The notes under the pieces: model-generated | What the model saw: the letters and a program-made list of their open reading frames with translations, nothing else | Database searches by the model: none | Told to the model about the DNA's origin: nothing | DNA from: JACCZH01 sp963729445 | GTDB lineage: Bacteria; Chloroflexota; Chloroflexia; Thermomicrobiales; CFX8 | Direction of reading: 5' to 3' | Length of the DNA stretch: 64,000 nt | Assembly (NCBI GenBank): GCA_963729445.1 | Contig: CAVSNU010000003.1 | Span: 930,001 to 994,000 of the forward strand | Shown: positions 54,829 to 63,014 of the stretch, piece after piece | How the letters are laid out: the number at the start of each line of letters is the position of its first letter | Numbering within the stretch: position 1 is the stretch's first letter | Made by a program: the position numbers and the translations under genes

Positions 54829-55608
54829 TTAGAGCAACTCCACATGGTTCATTTCGATATGGAAGGCGCACCCCAGGAACTCAGCCGCACGCCGGCTCAT
54901 CAGCATACGTGGCAAGAAGATTTCGAAGTAGTGCATCACTTGAGCCACGCTCGTGTCGATCGTCAGCTCCAGGGTGATGGTCTTGGCCGCGGCGTCAACC
55001 CGCAGAAACGATGATGTCGCGGCGTAGTTCACTCGATCGTGTTGATCGAACGTCGTCGGGTCCGGGTTGCGGACACGCGAGCGGTGCACGTCTGACTTGT
55101 CGGCCAGAATCAATGCGGCCGACACAGGGTGCACTGGCTCACCCAACCGGCCAGTATCGTCACCATGACTGCCAATGGCCGCCATGACGATCGCCACGTC
55201 AGTCGCCGACATTCCCAGACGGATCAGGACGTCACGCGCAAGCAAGGCGCCGGTCAGGCTATGGTCGAAGCGGCTGATGGCATTGCCCACGTCATGCAGA
55301 TAGCCAGCGATCGCCGCCAGCTCCTGCTGCTCTCGATCGTAGCCAAGGTGCTTCAGGATGTTGAGCGCGATCCGCGAGACCAGGGTGACATGCCGCGCAC
55401 CATGCTCGGTGTAACCCAGGACACCCAGGTTCGCATTGGCCTGCTCGATCAGAGCGGCCACTTCCTCATCGTCGCGCACCATTTCAAAAGTAACGGTGTC
55501 TGGACGGCGGTCAGGGCTCGTCGCAAGCTCCGGCATGATCGGACGAGTATCGCCGGTGCGGAGATTGATGTCGGGGCCACCCCCTTGAGCGTCCATGAAC
55601 ACGGTCAT
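54829..55608 (-). CDS. HD-domain phosphohydrolase
   Basis: 259 residues. The N-terminal 40 residues are low-homology. The HD domain has its metal ligands in GYTEHGARHVTLVSRIALNI, GYLHDVGNAISRFDHSLTGA and AAIGSHGDDTGRLGE, and ALILADKSDVHRSRV carries the last Asp. A C-terminal beta-rich region (ATSSFLRVDAAAKTITLELT) follows. This architecture occurs in uncharacterised bacterial HD proteins, possibly nucleotide phosphohydrolases. It lies 128 bases upstream of rodA on the same strand. Confidence 0.8.
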   Translation of the reverse strand: MTVFMDAQGGGPDINLRTGDTRPIMPELATSPDRRPDTVTFEMVRDDEEVAALIEQANANLGVLGYTEHGARHVTLVSRIALNILKHLGYDREQQELAAIAGYLHDVGNAISRFDHSLTGALLARDVLIRLGMSATDVAIVMAAIGSHGDDTGRLGEPVHPVSAALILADKSDVHRSRVRNPDPTTFDQHDRVNYAATSSFLRVDAAAKTITLELTIDTSVAQVMHYFEIFLPRMLMSRRAAEFLGCAFHIEMNHVELL

Positions 55609-55877
55609 TCTCCCTCTGTGTTGAACGTCTGTGTACGATGGGATGAAGCCAGTACCGGTGCGGCTCGGCGGCAGCGCCGTCGATGGCGAAGGGACACCGG
55701 GCCTCTGATTATATGCCCTGCGTCGTCAGATATCAGAACCGTCGCGTCACACGCTAATCCATCATATGGAGGTGGGTAAACTCGCGAAGAACGTAACACC
55801 CAGAGTTCCTAACCGAGCACCCTGAGCGCCCAACCGGTCATCCTGCGCGCCTAACCAGGCATCCTGCGCGTTCATCA

Positions 55878-55958
55878 GTCATCCTGAGCGCAAGCGAAGG
55901 ATCTCGTGCTTAAATCCCAAGGCGTTTCGCCAGAGATCCTTCCTTGCGTCAGGATGAC
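55878..55958. repeat. Family C palindromic repeat
   Basis: 81 bp, GTCATCCTGAGCGCAAGCGA at the left end to CCTTGCGTCAGGATGAC at the right, nearly the same length as the copy at 24670. Confidence 0.75.
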
Positions 55959-56001
55959 TGCCATAGCGATACGCGCTGCCCAATGATTCCTGAAGTTGAT
56001 G

Positions 56002-56076
56002 CGTACGGGCGCAATTCATTGCGCCCTCTCCAAAGCGGGGGCAACCAGGCAGGGCGCAATGAATTGCACCCATACG
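56002..56076. repeat. Family A palindromic repeat, copy 4
   Basis: 75 bp, CGTACGGGCGCAATTCATTG at the left end. The right end AATGAATTGCACCCATACG has two substitutions. Confidence 0.8.
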
Positions 56077-56139
56077 CAAAAGGGGAATGCGACGGACACT
56101 AACCGAATCAAGCTGGACACCACCATGTCGTGGATCGGC

Positions 56140-57285
56140 TTACGCCGGCAGTGGATCGACGGCAGGATGGGTAGTGGAACGTGTGAACCGTTCTAGCATC
56201 AGCTCCTCAATGGGCGTTTCGGTCTGGCCGGTCATGATGAGGTCAGCCGTCAGCTTGCCGATGTAGGGGGACAGCGCGAAGCCGTGACCTGAAAAGCCCG
56301 ACGCCATCACAAAGCCCTCCAGCGCTGGAACCGTGCCAAGAATGGGAACGACATCGTCAGTCTCGGCTTCCAACCCGGACCAGACGCGCAGCACCCGTGT
56401 CTGCTTCAATACCGGCCAGACCGCAGACGAGTGACCGGCGCTCCCCACAATACTCGCGTGACGGTTCAGGCCAATGGGCCGATCCATGTAGACGCTTGCC
56501 GGCCAGCCTCCGCCGATCAGGTAGCGGCCGTTCTTGAGCTGCTTGAGACTGAGCAGCCTGCCGACACAGCCCACCACGGGCAGCAACGCGCCGGGCAGCT
56601 CTGTCGTCAGCATCATCTGTGGGGCGCGAGTGTGGATCGGCACATCAAAGCCAGCCATGTTGCAGAGCTCAGGGCTCCAGGCACCGGCCGCGTTCACAAC
56701 CCAATCCGCCTCGATGAGCCCATTCGTGGTCTCAACACCACGGACCCGCCCGGAATCGGTCAGCAAGCCGGTGACGCGCGTTTGCTCGTGCAACGTGGCC
56801 CCATGACGAACCGCTCCACGTGCAAACGCCTTGGTGGTCCAGATCGGGTTCGCGTGACCGTCCGTCGGGCAGTATGCACCGGCGATCACGTCGCCTGACA
56901 CGCCACGGGCCACTTCGCGGACGTCGTCGCCGTACAGCATGCGGACGTCTAACCCATCGTCGCGCTGCCGGGCGACTTTCTGCTCGAGGTCCGGCAGGTC
57001 TGTCTCGTTCGCGACAAGCGTGAGATGGCCGTCCTGGTGATAATCGAGGTCTGCCTGAAGCTCCTCCCCGAGCGCCGGCCACATCGCGATAGCGCGCATC
57101 GCGATCTGAAGCTCGCGTGGATCGCGGCCTTGCTGCCGGACTCCACCGGCGCTGGCGCCCGACGCGACGCTGGCAACCTCTCGCGCCTCGACAATCGTGA
57201 CCTTTACGCCACGCTTTGCTAGCTGATATGCGCAGGAGCTACCAATCACCCCGCCGCCAACGACCACGACATCCGTTCCAGCCAT
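56140..57285 (-). CDS. FAD-dependent amine oxidase/dehydrogenase (DAO family)
   Basis: About 381 residues from the ATG at 57285. Rossmann FAD site VVVVGGGVIGSSCAYQLAKR followed by TIVEAREVASVASGASAGGV, where the SGASAGG segment is the second FAD contact. VVNAAGAWSPELCNMAGFDV and the C-terminal GLEAETDDVVPILGTVPALE with GFSGHGFALSPYIGKL are typical of glycine/sarcosine oxidase and related dehydrogenases. The substrate is unknown; N-methyl or small D-amino acids are plausible. It follows mreB2 on the same strand with a 148-base gap. Confidence 0.87.
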   Translation of the reverse strand: MAGTDVVVVGGGVIGSSCAYQLAKRGVKVTIVEAREVASVASGASAGGVRQQGRDPRELQIAMRAIAMWPALGEELQADLDYHQDGHLTLVANETDLPDLEQKVARQRDDGLDVRMLYGDDVREVARGVSGDVIAGAYCPTDGHANPIWTTKAFARGAVRHGATLHEQTRVTGLLTDSGRVRGVETTNGLIEADWVVNAAGAWSPELCNMAGFDVPIHTRAPQMMLTTELPGALLPVVGCVGRLLSLKQLKNGRYLIGGGWPASVYMDRPIGLNRHASIVGSAGHSSAVWPVLKQTRVLRVWSGLEAETDDVVPILGTVPALEGFVMASGFSGHGFALSPYIGKLTADLIMTGQTETPIEELMLERFTRSTTHPAVDPLPA

Positions 57286-57433
57286 GCGCTCCACCGTCCC
57301 TCGCCTTATCGGTATGTGACACAGCACGAATCTACCATGCTCCGTGGTGGAGCGCTGGCAGACGGAGCCGTCTTCCTACCGCGTCGTCGAGCAGCGGAGA
57401 GTGGATGTTGGTGTCTGAGGTTGCGGCCGTGCG

Positions 57434-58438
57434 CTACGGCTCTTCGAGCGAATCGCGCAGAATATCGAAATATTCCAGTGCCAGGCCCGTGCCGATGGCA
57501 ACGGCGGAGAGCGGGTCGTCGGCAACATAGCACGGGACGCCGGTGACTTCGGTGAGCAAGTCACTCAAACCCCGCAGGAGCGCGCCGCCACCCGTGAGGA
57601 TCATGCCCTTGTCGATGATGTCAGACGATAGCTCGGGCGGCGTCTCTTCCAGGACCGCCCGCACAGCGCCGATGACCGCCTCCAGCGGCTCAGTGATGGC
57701 GTCGACGATCTCGTTACCGTGAATGCGGATCGTGCGCGGCAGGCCGGCCACCTCGTCGCGGCCGCGCACTTCCATCACCACATCGTCGTCGAGCGGCATG
57801 GCCGAGCCGATCGCGATCTTCACCTCTTCAGCGGTGCGCTCGCCGACCCGGAGGTTGTATTTACGTTTGATGTAATTGGCGATCGCCTCGTCGAACTTGT
57901 TCCCGCCAACCCGGATGGACTTGGCGACGACGAAGGCGTTGAGGGAGATCACGGCAACCTCGGTGGTGCCACCCCCGATGTCAATGATGAGATTCCCGCT
58001 GGGGTCGGCCACCGGAACCCGCGCGCCGATCGCGGCCGCCAGTGGCTCGCTAATCAGGTAGGCGCGCCGCGCACCGGCGTGCAGGGCCGCATCGCGTACC
58101 GCGCGACGCTCGACGCCGGTTACTCCGGCAGGTACGCAGAGCATGACGTCGGGCCGGGTGAGTGAGAAGCGCCCGACCGCCTTGTTAATGAAGTAACGCA
58201 ACATTTCCTGGGTCACAACGTAGTCGGCGATCACGCCCTCACGCATGGGACGAACGACCTCGATCGTCTCCCGCGGCTCGCGGCCGAGCATGTTCCGCGC
58301 TTCAAGGCCGACGGCGCGCACGCGTCCGTCACGCGCAGAGATGGCGACGACGGACGGCTCATTGATAACGATCCCACGTCCACGAACAAATACCAGGACG
58401 TTTGCCGTCCCAAGGTCGATGCCTAGTTGTTTCCCCAC
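57434..58438 (-). CDS. mreB: Rod shape-determining actin MreB, copy 2 (intact)
   Basis: 334 residues, complete. Start MGKQLGIDLGTANVLVFVRG (phosphate 1), VPAGVTGVERRAVRDAALHA, IDIGGGTTEVAVISLNAFVV (phosphate 2) and LTGGGALLRGLSDLLTEVTG (adenosine). It lacks the ten or so residues that precede this start in copy 1. It is not beside mreC, and could be an Mbl/MreBH-like paralogue or the main functional MreB if copy 1 is truly broken. It lies 153 bases after murA. Confidence 0.94.
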   Translation of the reverse strand: MGKQLGIDLGTANVLVFVRGRGIVINEPSVVAISARDGRVRAVGLEARNMLGREPRETIEVVRPMREGVIADYVVTQEMLRYFINKAVGRFSLTRPDVMLCVPAGVTGVERRAVRDAALHAGARRAYLISEPLAAAIGARVPVADPSGNLIIDIGGGTTEVAVISLNAFVVAKSIRVGGNKFDEAIANYIKRKYNLRVGERTAEEVKIAIGSAMPLDDDVVMEVRGRDEVAGLPRTIRIHGNEIVDAITEPLEAVIGAVRAVLEETPPELSSDIIDKGMILTGGGALLRGLSDLLTEVTGVPCYVADDPLSAVAIGTGLALEYFDILRDSLEEP

Positions 58439-58591
58439 GTCCCGCTTCCCACTGCCGAGTTCGGTGCACCATGCTGTCTTCGCTCGGAATCCATCATGGA
58501 CACGTGAAAAACGGCACAGCTCTTATTCCGGTCACGCGTCATGCTGCGGGTGACCCCCAGACGGCTCAGTCTATCACAGGCGTTTGGCGCC

Positions 58592-59896
58592 TCAGGCGTA
58601 ACGTATATCCGCCCCAAGCGACGCGAACTTGCCGACGATGTCCTCGTATCCGCGGCGCACGTGGTGAATCTGATCGACCGATGACTGCCCTTCGGCAATC
58701 AGGCCGGCCAGGATGAGACATGCCCCAGACCGGATATCCAGGGCTGAGACGCAGGCTCCGTGCAGCGGCGTCGGACCGATAAAGCGCGCTTCCTGATTCG
58801 TCACCTGCTCGGCCTGCGCGCCCATCTTGCGCAGCTCGTCGATATACCGCAAGCGGTCGTTGAAGACCCGCTCGAACACCCGGCTCGTACCTTCGGCCTG
58901 GGTCATGAGCACGGCGAACGCCGCTTGCAAGTCGGTTGGAAACCCGGGAAAGGGCAGCGCCTGAATCTCGACGGCCTCGAGTCGCTTGCCCGAGCGCACC
59001 ATCATCGAGCTCTCACTCCACCATACCTGTGCTCCGGCTTCTCGCAGCTTGTAGGTCAGCGGCAGCATGTCGGACTCAGCCACCCGCTCCAGGACAACTT
59101 CGCCCTTACTCACCACCGCACCGATCGCGAAGGTGCCGGCCTCCAGTCGATCTGGGATGATCGCGGTATGGAAGCCACGCAGCCGCTCAACGCCGTCGAT
59201 CCGGATGTGCGGTGTGCCAACGCCGTGGATACGCGCGCCCATCTCGCGCAAGGCGTTCCCAAGCCCCACGATCTCCGGCTCCGAGGCAGCGTTCACGATC
59301 GTGGTCGAGCCTCGCGCCAGGGTGGCAGCCATCAAGAGGTTCTCGGTGCCGGTATGACTGGGGTAGTCCATGTAAATCTCGGCGCCAACCAGGCGGCCGG
59401 CGTCCATTTCGTAAAAGCCGTCGCCGACAAACACGTCGGCGCCCATGCGCTTGAAACCACGCACATCAACGTCGACCGGCCGGCTACCCAGCTTGCAGCC
59501 GCCTGGTGCGCCGGTCCGCAACTTGCCCGTTCTCGCAAGAATCGGCCCTGACACCAGGAACGACGCCCGCATGCGCTCGACCAGCTCCTGTGGCGCGCAG
59601 TGCGTCTGAATATCGCGCGCGTGAATGCGCACCCGGTGGTTGGCTTCGTCAACCTCCACCTCTGCGCCAAGGATGCGCAGCAAGTCGGTCATGACGAAGA
59701 TGTCTTCGAGCATCGGAACGTTCTCAAGCGTGCAGGGTTCGTCCGTTAGCAGCGCCGCGGCCATGATGGGCAGCGTCGCGTTCTTTGCACCGCTGATACG
59801 CACGTTTCCGCGTAAGGAGGCGCCGCCCTGCATCACGATCCGTGAGACCGCGTCTCCGGCCGGCGTATTCAGACGGGTTGGTGCGCTGCCCAGCAT
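58592..59896 (-). CDS. murA: UDP-N-acetylglucosamine 1-carboxyvinyltransferase
   Basis: 434 residues. First committed step of peptidoglycan synthesis: transfers enolpyruvate from PEP to UDP-GlcNAc. Seen: LRGNVRISGAKNATLPIMAA, the flexible loop GAPGGCKLGSRPVDVDV with the catalytic Cys134 (the fosfomycin target), DYPSHTGTENLLMAATLARG, PDRLEAGTFAIGAV and FPGFPTDLQAAFAVLMTQAE. The Cys, rather than Asp, predicts fosfomycin sensitivity at this target. It lies downstream of the ATP synthase operon, separated by a strong hairpin. Confidence 0.95.
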   Translation of the reverse strand: MLGSAPTRLNTPAGDAVSRIVMQGGASLRGNVRISGAKNATLPIMAAALLTDEPCTLENVPMLEDIFVMTDLLRILGAEVEVDEANHRVRIHARDIQTHCAPQELVERMRASFLVSGPILARTGKLRTGAPGGCKLGSRPVDVDVRGFKRMGADVFVGDGFYEMDAGRLVGAEIYMDYPSHTGTENLLMAATLARGSTTIVNAASEPEIVGLGNALREMGARIHGVGTPHIRIDGVERLRGFHTAIIPDRLEAGTFAIGAVVSKGEVVLERVAESDMLPLTYKLREAGAQVWWSESSMMVRSGKRLEAVEIQALPFPGFPTDLQAAFAVLMTQAEGTSRVFERVFNDRLRYIDELRKMGAQAEQVTNQEARFIGPTPLHGACVSALDIRSGACLILAGLIAEGQSSVDQIHHVRRGYEDIVGKFASLGADIRYA

Positions 59897-59993
59897 GCAA
59901 TTGCCTCTCGACTACCAGTCACAGATCGACTGGTTGTGAGTTTACTATCTGTCAGGTAACGAGAACCGTTCCCGTGTGTCAGTTATGGTCGTT

Positions 59994-60035
59994 ACACAAC
60001 AACGGGCCGGCCTGGAGGCCGGCCCGTTGTTGTGT
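59994..60035. terminator. Terminator of the ATP synthase operon
   Basis: A 20-bp perfect stem (ACACAACAACGGGCCGGCCT and its exact reverse complement) with a 2-base tip, 16 bases after the atpC stop. No T-tract follows on the minus strand, but the stem is very strong. Confidence 0.8.
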
Positions 60036-60051
60036 TATCGGTGAAACGTCG

Positions 60052-60525
60052 CTATGGCTCGCCCTGCACACGAGGCCCGCCCCCGCCACCGCGGGAACGA
60101 CGGCCGTGCTTGTTCGCGACGGCCAGCCGCACACGCGCGCGCCGCAGCTCGGCTTCAGCCTGGGCCAGATCCAGGCCACCGCCTGCACGTGCCCGGCGCA
60201 GGGTCTCTTCCGCCCGTTGGCGGGCGGCCTCGGCACGCTCAAGGTCGACCTCTTCGATGCGCTCGGCCGCGTCGGAAAGGATCAACACACGGTTATTGGC
60301 AACCTCGAGGAAACCACCGAAGACGGTCAACACTTCCTCGCTGTTGCCGCGCTTCACGCGTAGCTCTCCGCCAGACAACAGGCTGAAGAGCGGCGCGTGG
60401 CGCGGGAGGATGCCGAGCTGGCCCTCGGCGCCGGGAGCAACGACCATATCCACGCCGGTCTCGGCGTACACGACTCGCTCGCCGGTCACGATTTCAACAT
60501 TCAGTTTCGGGCCCGCGGTTGCCAC
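60052..60525 (-). CDS. atpC: F-type ATP synthase subunit epsilon
   Basis: 157 residues. The N-terminal beta-sandwich has LNVEIVTGERVVYAETGVDM, GQLGILPRHAPLFSLLSGGE and FGGFLEVANNRVLILSDAAE. The C-terminal helical hairpin spans DLERAEAARQRAEETLRRAR to RRARVRLAVANK. A Gly/Arg-rich tail of about 20 residues makes it longer than usual. It links the rotor to the catalytic head and can inhibit ATP hydrolysis. Confidence 0.94.
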   Translation of the reverse strand: MATAGPKLNVEIVTGERVVYAETGVDMVVAPGAEGQLGILPRHAPLFSLLSGGELRVKRGNSEEVLTVFGGFLEVANNRVLILSDAAERIEEVDLERAEAARQRAEETLRRARAGGGLDLAQAEAELRRARVRLAVANKHGRRSRGGGGGPRVQGEP

Positions 60526-60603
60526 CTAGGGTTCCTCCTCGTTTCGAGCGTGGTGGTCCGGGAAGGTACCGGACCCTCCCGGACGCCCAGGGATGTATGT
60601 CGC

Positions 60604-60630
60604 GGGAGAGTACCAGCCCCTCCCCTGCCG
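60604..60630. repeat. Family D hairpin between atpD and atpC
   Basis: GGGAGAGTACCAGCCCCTCC followed by CCTGCCG, preceded by another hairpin near GGTCCGGGAAGGTACCGGACC. The 121-base gap is unusual inside an atp operon and might tune atpC expression. Confidence 0.5.
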
Positions 60631-60646
60631 GGCACGCGGCGGTCTG

Positions 60647-62062
60647 TTAGCCGCCAGCCTCCATCTGCTGGGCCTTCTCGACGGCCTCATCGATGGTGCC
60701 AACCATATAGAACGCCTGCTCCGGCAGGTGGTCGTACTTACCTTCCAGGATCTCCCGGAAGCCGCGAATCGTCTCAGACAACTCAACGTAGCGGCCCGGG
60801 TTACCGGTGAACTGCTCGGCAACGAAGAACGGCTGGGTCAGGAAGCGCTGGATACGCCGTGCGCGCGCGACGGTGATCTTGTCCTCGTCGCTAAGCTCTT
60901 CCATACCCAGAATCGCGATGATGTCCTGGAGGTCGCGATAGCGCTGCAGGACGCGCTGCACCTCACGGGCGGTGTCGTAGTGCTCCTGACCGACGATGTT
61001 GGGGTCAAGAATACGGGACGTCGATGCCAGCGGGTCAACCGCTGGATAGAGGCCCTGCTCCACGAGCGCGCGCTCAAGCGAGATCGTAGCGTCGAGGTGC
61101 GCGAAGGTCGTGGCCGGCGCCGGGTCGGTGTAGTCGTCAGCCGGCACGTAAATGGCCTGCAGCGACGTAATCGAGCCGGTCTGTGTCGAGGTGATGCGCT
61201 CCTGGAGGGCACCCATCTCGGTCGCCAGCGTCGGCTGGTAACCCACGGCGCTCGGCATACGGCCGAGCAGCGCCGACACCTCAGAACCTGCCTGCACGAA
61301 ACGGAAGATGTTGTCGATAAAGACCAGCACGTCGCGGCCCTCGTCGCGGAAATACTCCGCCACAGCCAGACCGGTCAGGCCGACACGCAGACGTGCGCCT
61401 GGCGGCTCGTTCATCTGACCGAAGATCAGGACCGCCTTGTCGAGCACTTCGGACTCGATCATCTCACCACGGAGCGCCGTGCCCTCACGGGTGCGCTCGC
61501 CCACGCCGATGAAGACCGAGTACCCGCCGTGCTCGGCCGCGATGTTCCGGATCATCTCCTGAATAATGACGGTCTTGCCGGTTCCGGCGCCGCCGAACAC
61601 ACCGGACTTACCACCCTTGGTAAATGGCGCAATCAGGTCGATCACCTTGGTGCCGGTCTCGAACACTTCAACCGAGGTTGACTGCTCGGCGAACGGCGGC
61701 GGAGACTGGTGGATAGCACGATAATCCTCGGCTTCAATCGGCCCCAGACGGTCAATCGGCCGGCCCAGAACATCGATAACGCGACCGAGTGCCGCCTGAC
61801 CAACCGGAACCCGAATCGGGGTCCCGACGTCCGTGACTGATGATCCACGCGCCAAGCCGTCGGTAGTCGACATGGCGACACAGCGCACCCAGTCATTTCC
61901 AAGGTGCTGCTGTACCTCCAGGACGAGCTTGCTGCCGTCGGGCATTGTGACGTCAAGCGCGTTATAAATTTCAGGCAGCTCGCCCGATGGGAACTCGACG
62001 TCCACCACCACGCCCTGCACCTGGACTACTTGTCCTACCCCGAGTTTTGTTTCTACTGCCAC
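60647..62062 (-). CDS. atpD: F-type ATP synthase subunit beta
   Basis: 471 residues, the usual length. Catalytic P-loop GGAGTGKTVIIQEMIRNIA, SVFIGVGERTREGTALRGEM (catalytic Glu), DEGRDVLVFIDNIFRFVQAG, the DELSDEED equivalent ILGMEELSDEDKITVARARR and the C-terminal FHVAE-like QPFFVAEQFTG. It makes ATP at the alpha-beta interfaces. Confidence 0.97.
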   Translation of the reverse strand: MAVETKLGVGQVVQVQGVVVDVEFPSGELPEIYNALDVTMPDGSKLVLEVQQHLGNDWVRCVAMSTTDGLARGSSVTDVGTPIRVPVGQAALGRVIDVLGRPIDRLGPIEAEDYRAIHQSPPPFAEQSTSVEVFETGTKVIDLIAPFTKGGKSGVFGGAGTGKTVIIQEMIRNIAAEHGGYSVFIGVGERTREGTALRGEMIESEVLDKAVLIFGQMNEPPGARLRVGLTGLAVAEYFRDEGRDVLVFIDNIFRFVQAGSEVSALLGRMPSAVGYQPTLATEMGALQERITSTQTGSITSLQAIYVPADDYTDPAPATTFAHLDATISLERALVEQGLYPAVDPLASTSRILDPNIVGQEHYDTAREVQRVLQRYRDLQDIIAILGMEELSDEDKITVARARRIQRFLTQPFFVAEQFTGNPGRYVELSETIRGFREILEGKYDHLPEQAFYMVGTIDEAVEKAQQMEAGG

Positions 62063-62104
62063 TCTAGTCCCCCTATCAACAACGCAAGTGAGCGCCGCGA
62101 CGTG

Positions 62105-62974
62105 CTAGCCTCTGGATGCGACGGCGCCCGCCGCGATTTCCGATACTTCGCGTGTAATCTGTGCCTGGCGTGCCTTGTTATATGTCAACGATAGTTCGTC
62201 CATCAGCTCCTTGGCGTTGTCGGTCGCATTGCGCATCGCGACCATGCGAGCCGAGTGCTCGCTCGCGATCGCCTCAAGCATCGCCTGGTACAGCTGTACT
62301 TCAATGTAACGCGGCAAGAGCGCCTCAAGCACCTCGTCGCGGCCCGGCTCGAAGATGTAATCGCGGACGAGCTCTTCGGCAGCGACATCCTCGGGCGGTT
62401 TGATCGGCAGGATCTGCAGCGCGATCGGCCGCTGGTTCAGTGTGTTGACGAATTGCGAGTAGATCAGGTGAACCGCGTCCACCCGACCGGCGACGAATTC
62501 GCTGATCGAGACTTCGACAATCGGCCGCAAGTCATCGATACCGGGCCAGTCGCCCAGGTTCGTGAACTCGGCGGTCACGTTCTGACCATAGCGCGTGAAG
62601 AAGTCGCGCCCCTTGCGTCCGACCGTGACCATCTCGACCGGCACGTCCTGCCCGCGCACGAAATTGGTCGCGTGCCGGATAACGTTGCTGTTCAGTGCAC
62701 CTGCCAGTCCCTTGTCCGAGGTGATCACGACGACGCCGACGCGCTCGACCGGCCGCTCCTCAAGGAGCGGAAATCGTCCGGTCTCAATGCCATCAGTCAA
62801 CCCGGAGAGCCCGGCGATCATGTAGCGGATGCGCTCCGAATACGGCCGCGATGCCTGGACATTCTGCTGTGCCCGGCGCATCTTCGCCGCCGAGACCATT
62901 TCCATGGCTCGCGTGATTTGAGACGTGTTCCGAACGGAGCGGATACGTCTCCTAATTTCACGAGGTGATGCCAC
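62105..62974 (-). CDS. atpG: F-type ATP synthase subunit gamma
   Basis: 289 residues, the central rotor shaft. Conserved N-terminal REIRRRIRSVRNTSQITRAM followed by EMVSAAKMRRAQ, ITSDKGLAGALNSNVIRHA, and the C-terminal helix MVAMRNATDNAKELMDELSL with YNKARQAQITREVSEIAAGA. Order atpA-atpG-atpD-atpC is canonical. Confidence 0.97.
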   Translation of the reverse strand: MASPREIRRRIRSVRNTSQITRAMEMVSAAKMRRAQQNVQASRPYSERIRYMIAGLSGLTDGIETGRFPLLEERPVERVGVVVITSDKGLAGALNSNVIRHATNFVRGQDVPVEMVTVGRKGRDFFTRYGQNVTAEFTNLGDWPGIDDLRPIVEVSISEFVAGRVDAVHLIYSQFVNTLNQRPIALQILPIKPPEDVAAEELVRDYIFEPGRDEVLEALLPRYIEVQLYQAMLEAIASEHSARMVAMRNATDNAKELMDELSLTYNKARQAQITREVSEIAAGAVASRG

Positions 62975-63014
62975 CGGGTTCCCCCTTTAAGCCGTTTGGC
63001 CGGATGTCTGAGTG

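Larger units (their letters stand above)
55609..56139. other. 531-bp spacer carrying families C and A repeats
   Basis: No gene supported. It contains tandem degraded CATCCTG motifs (55817-55865), a full family C element, and family A copy 4. The upstream third holds the promoter area of the HD gene, in which I could not place elements confidently. Confidence 0.65.
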
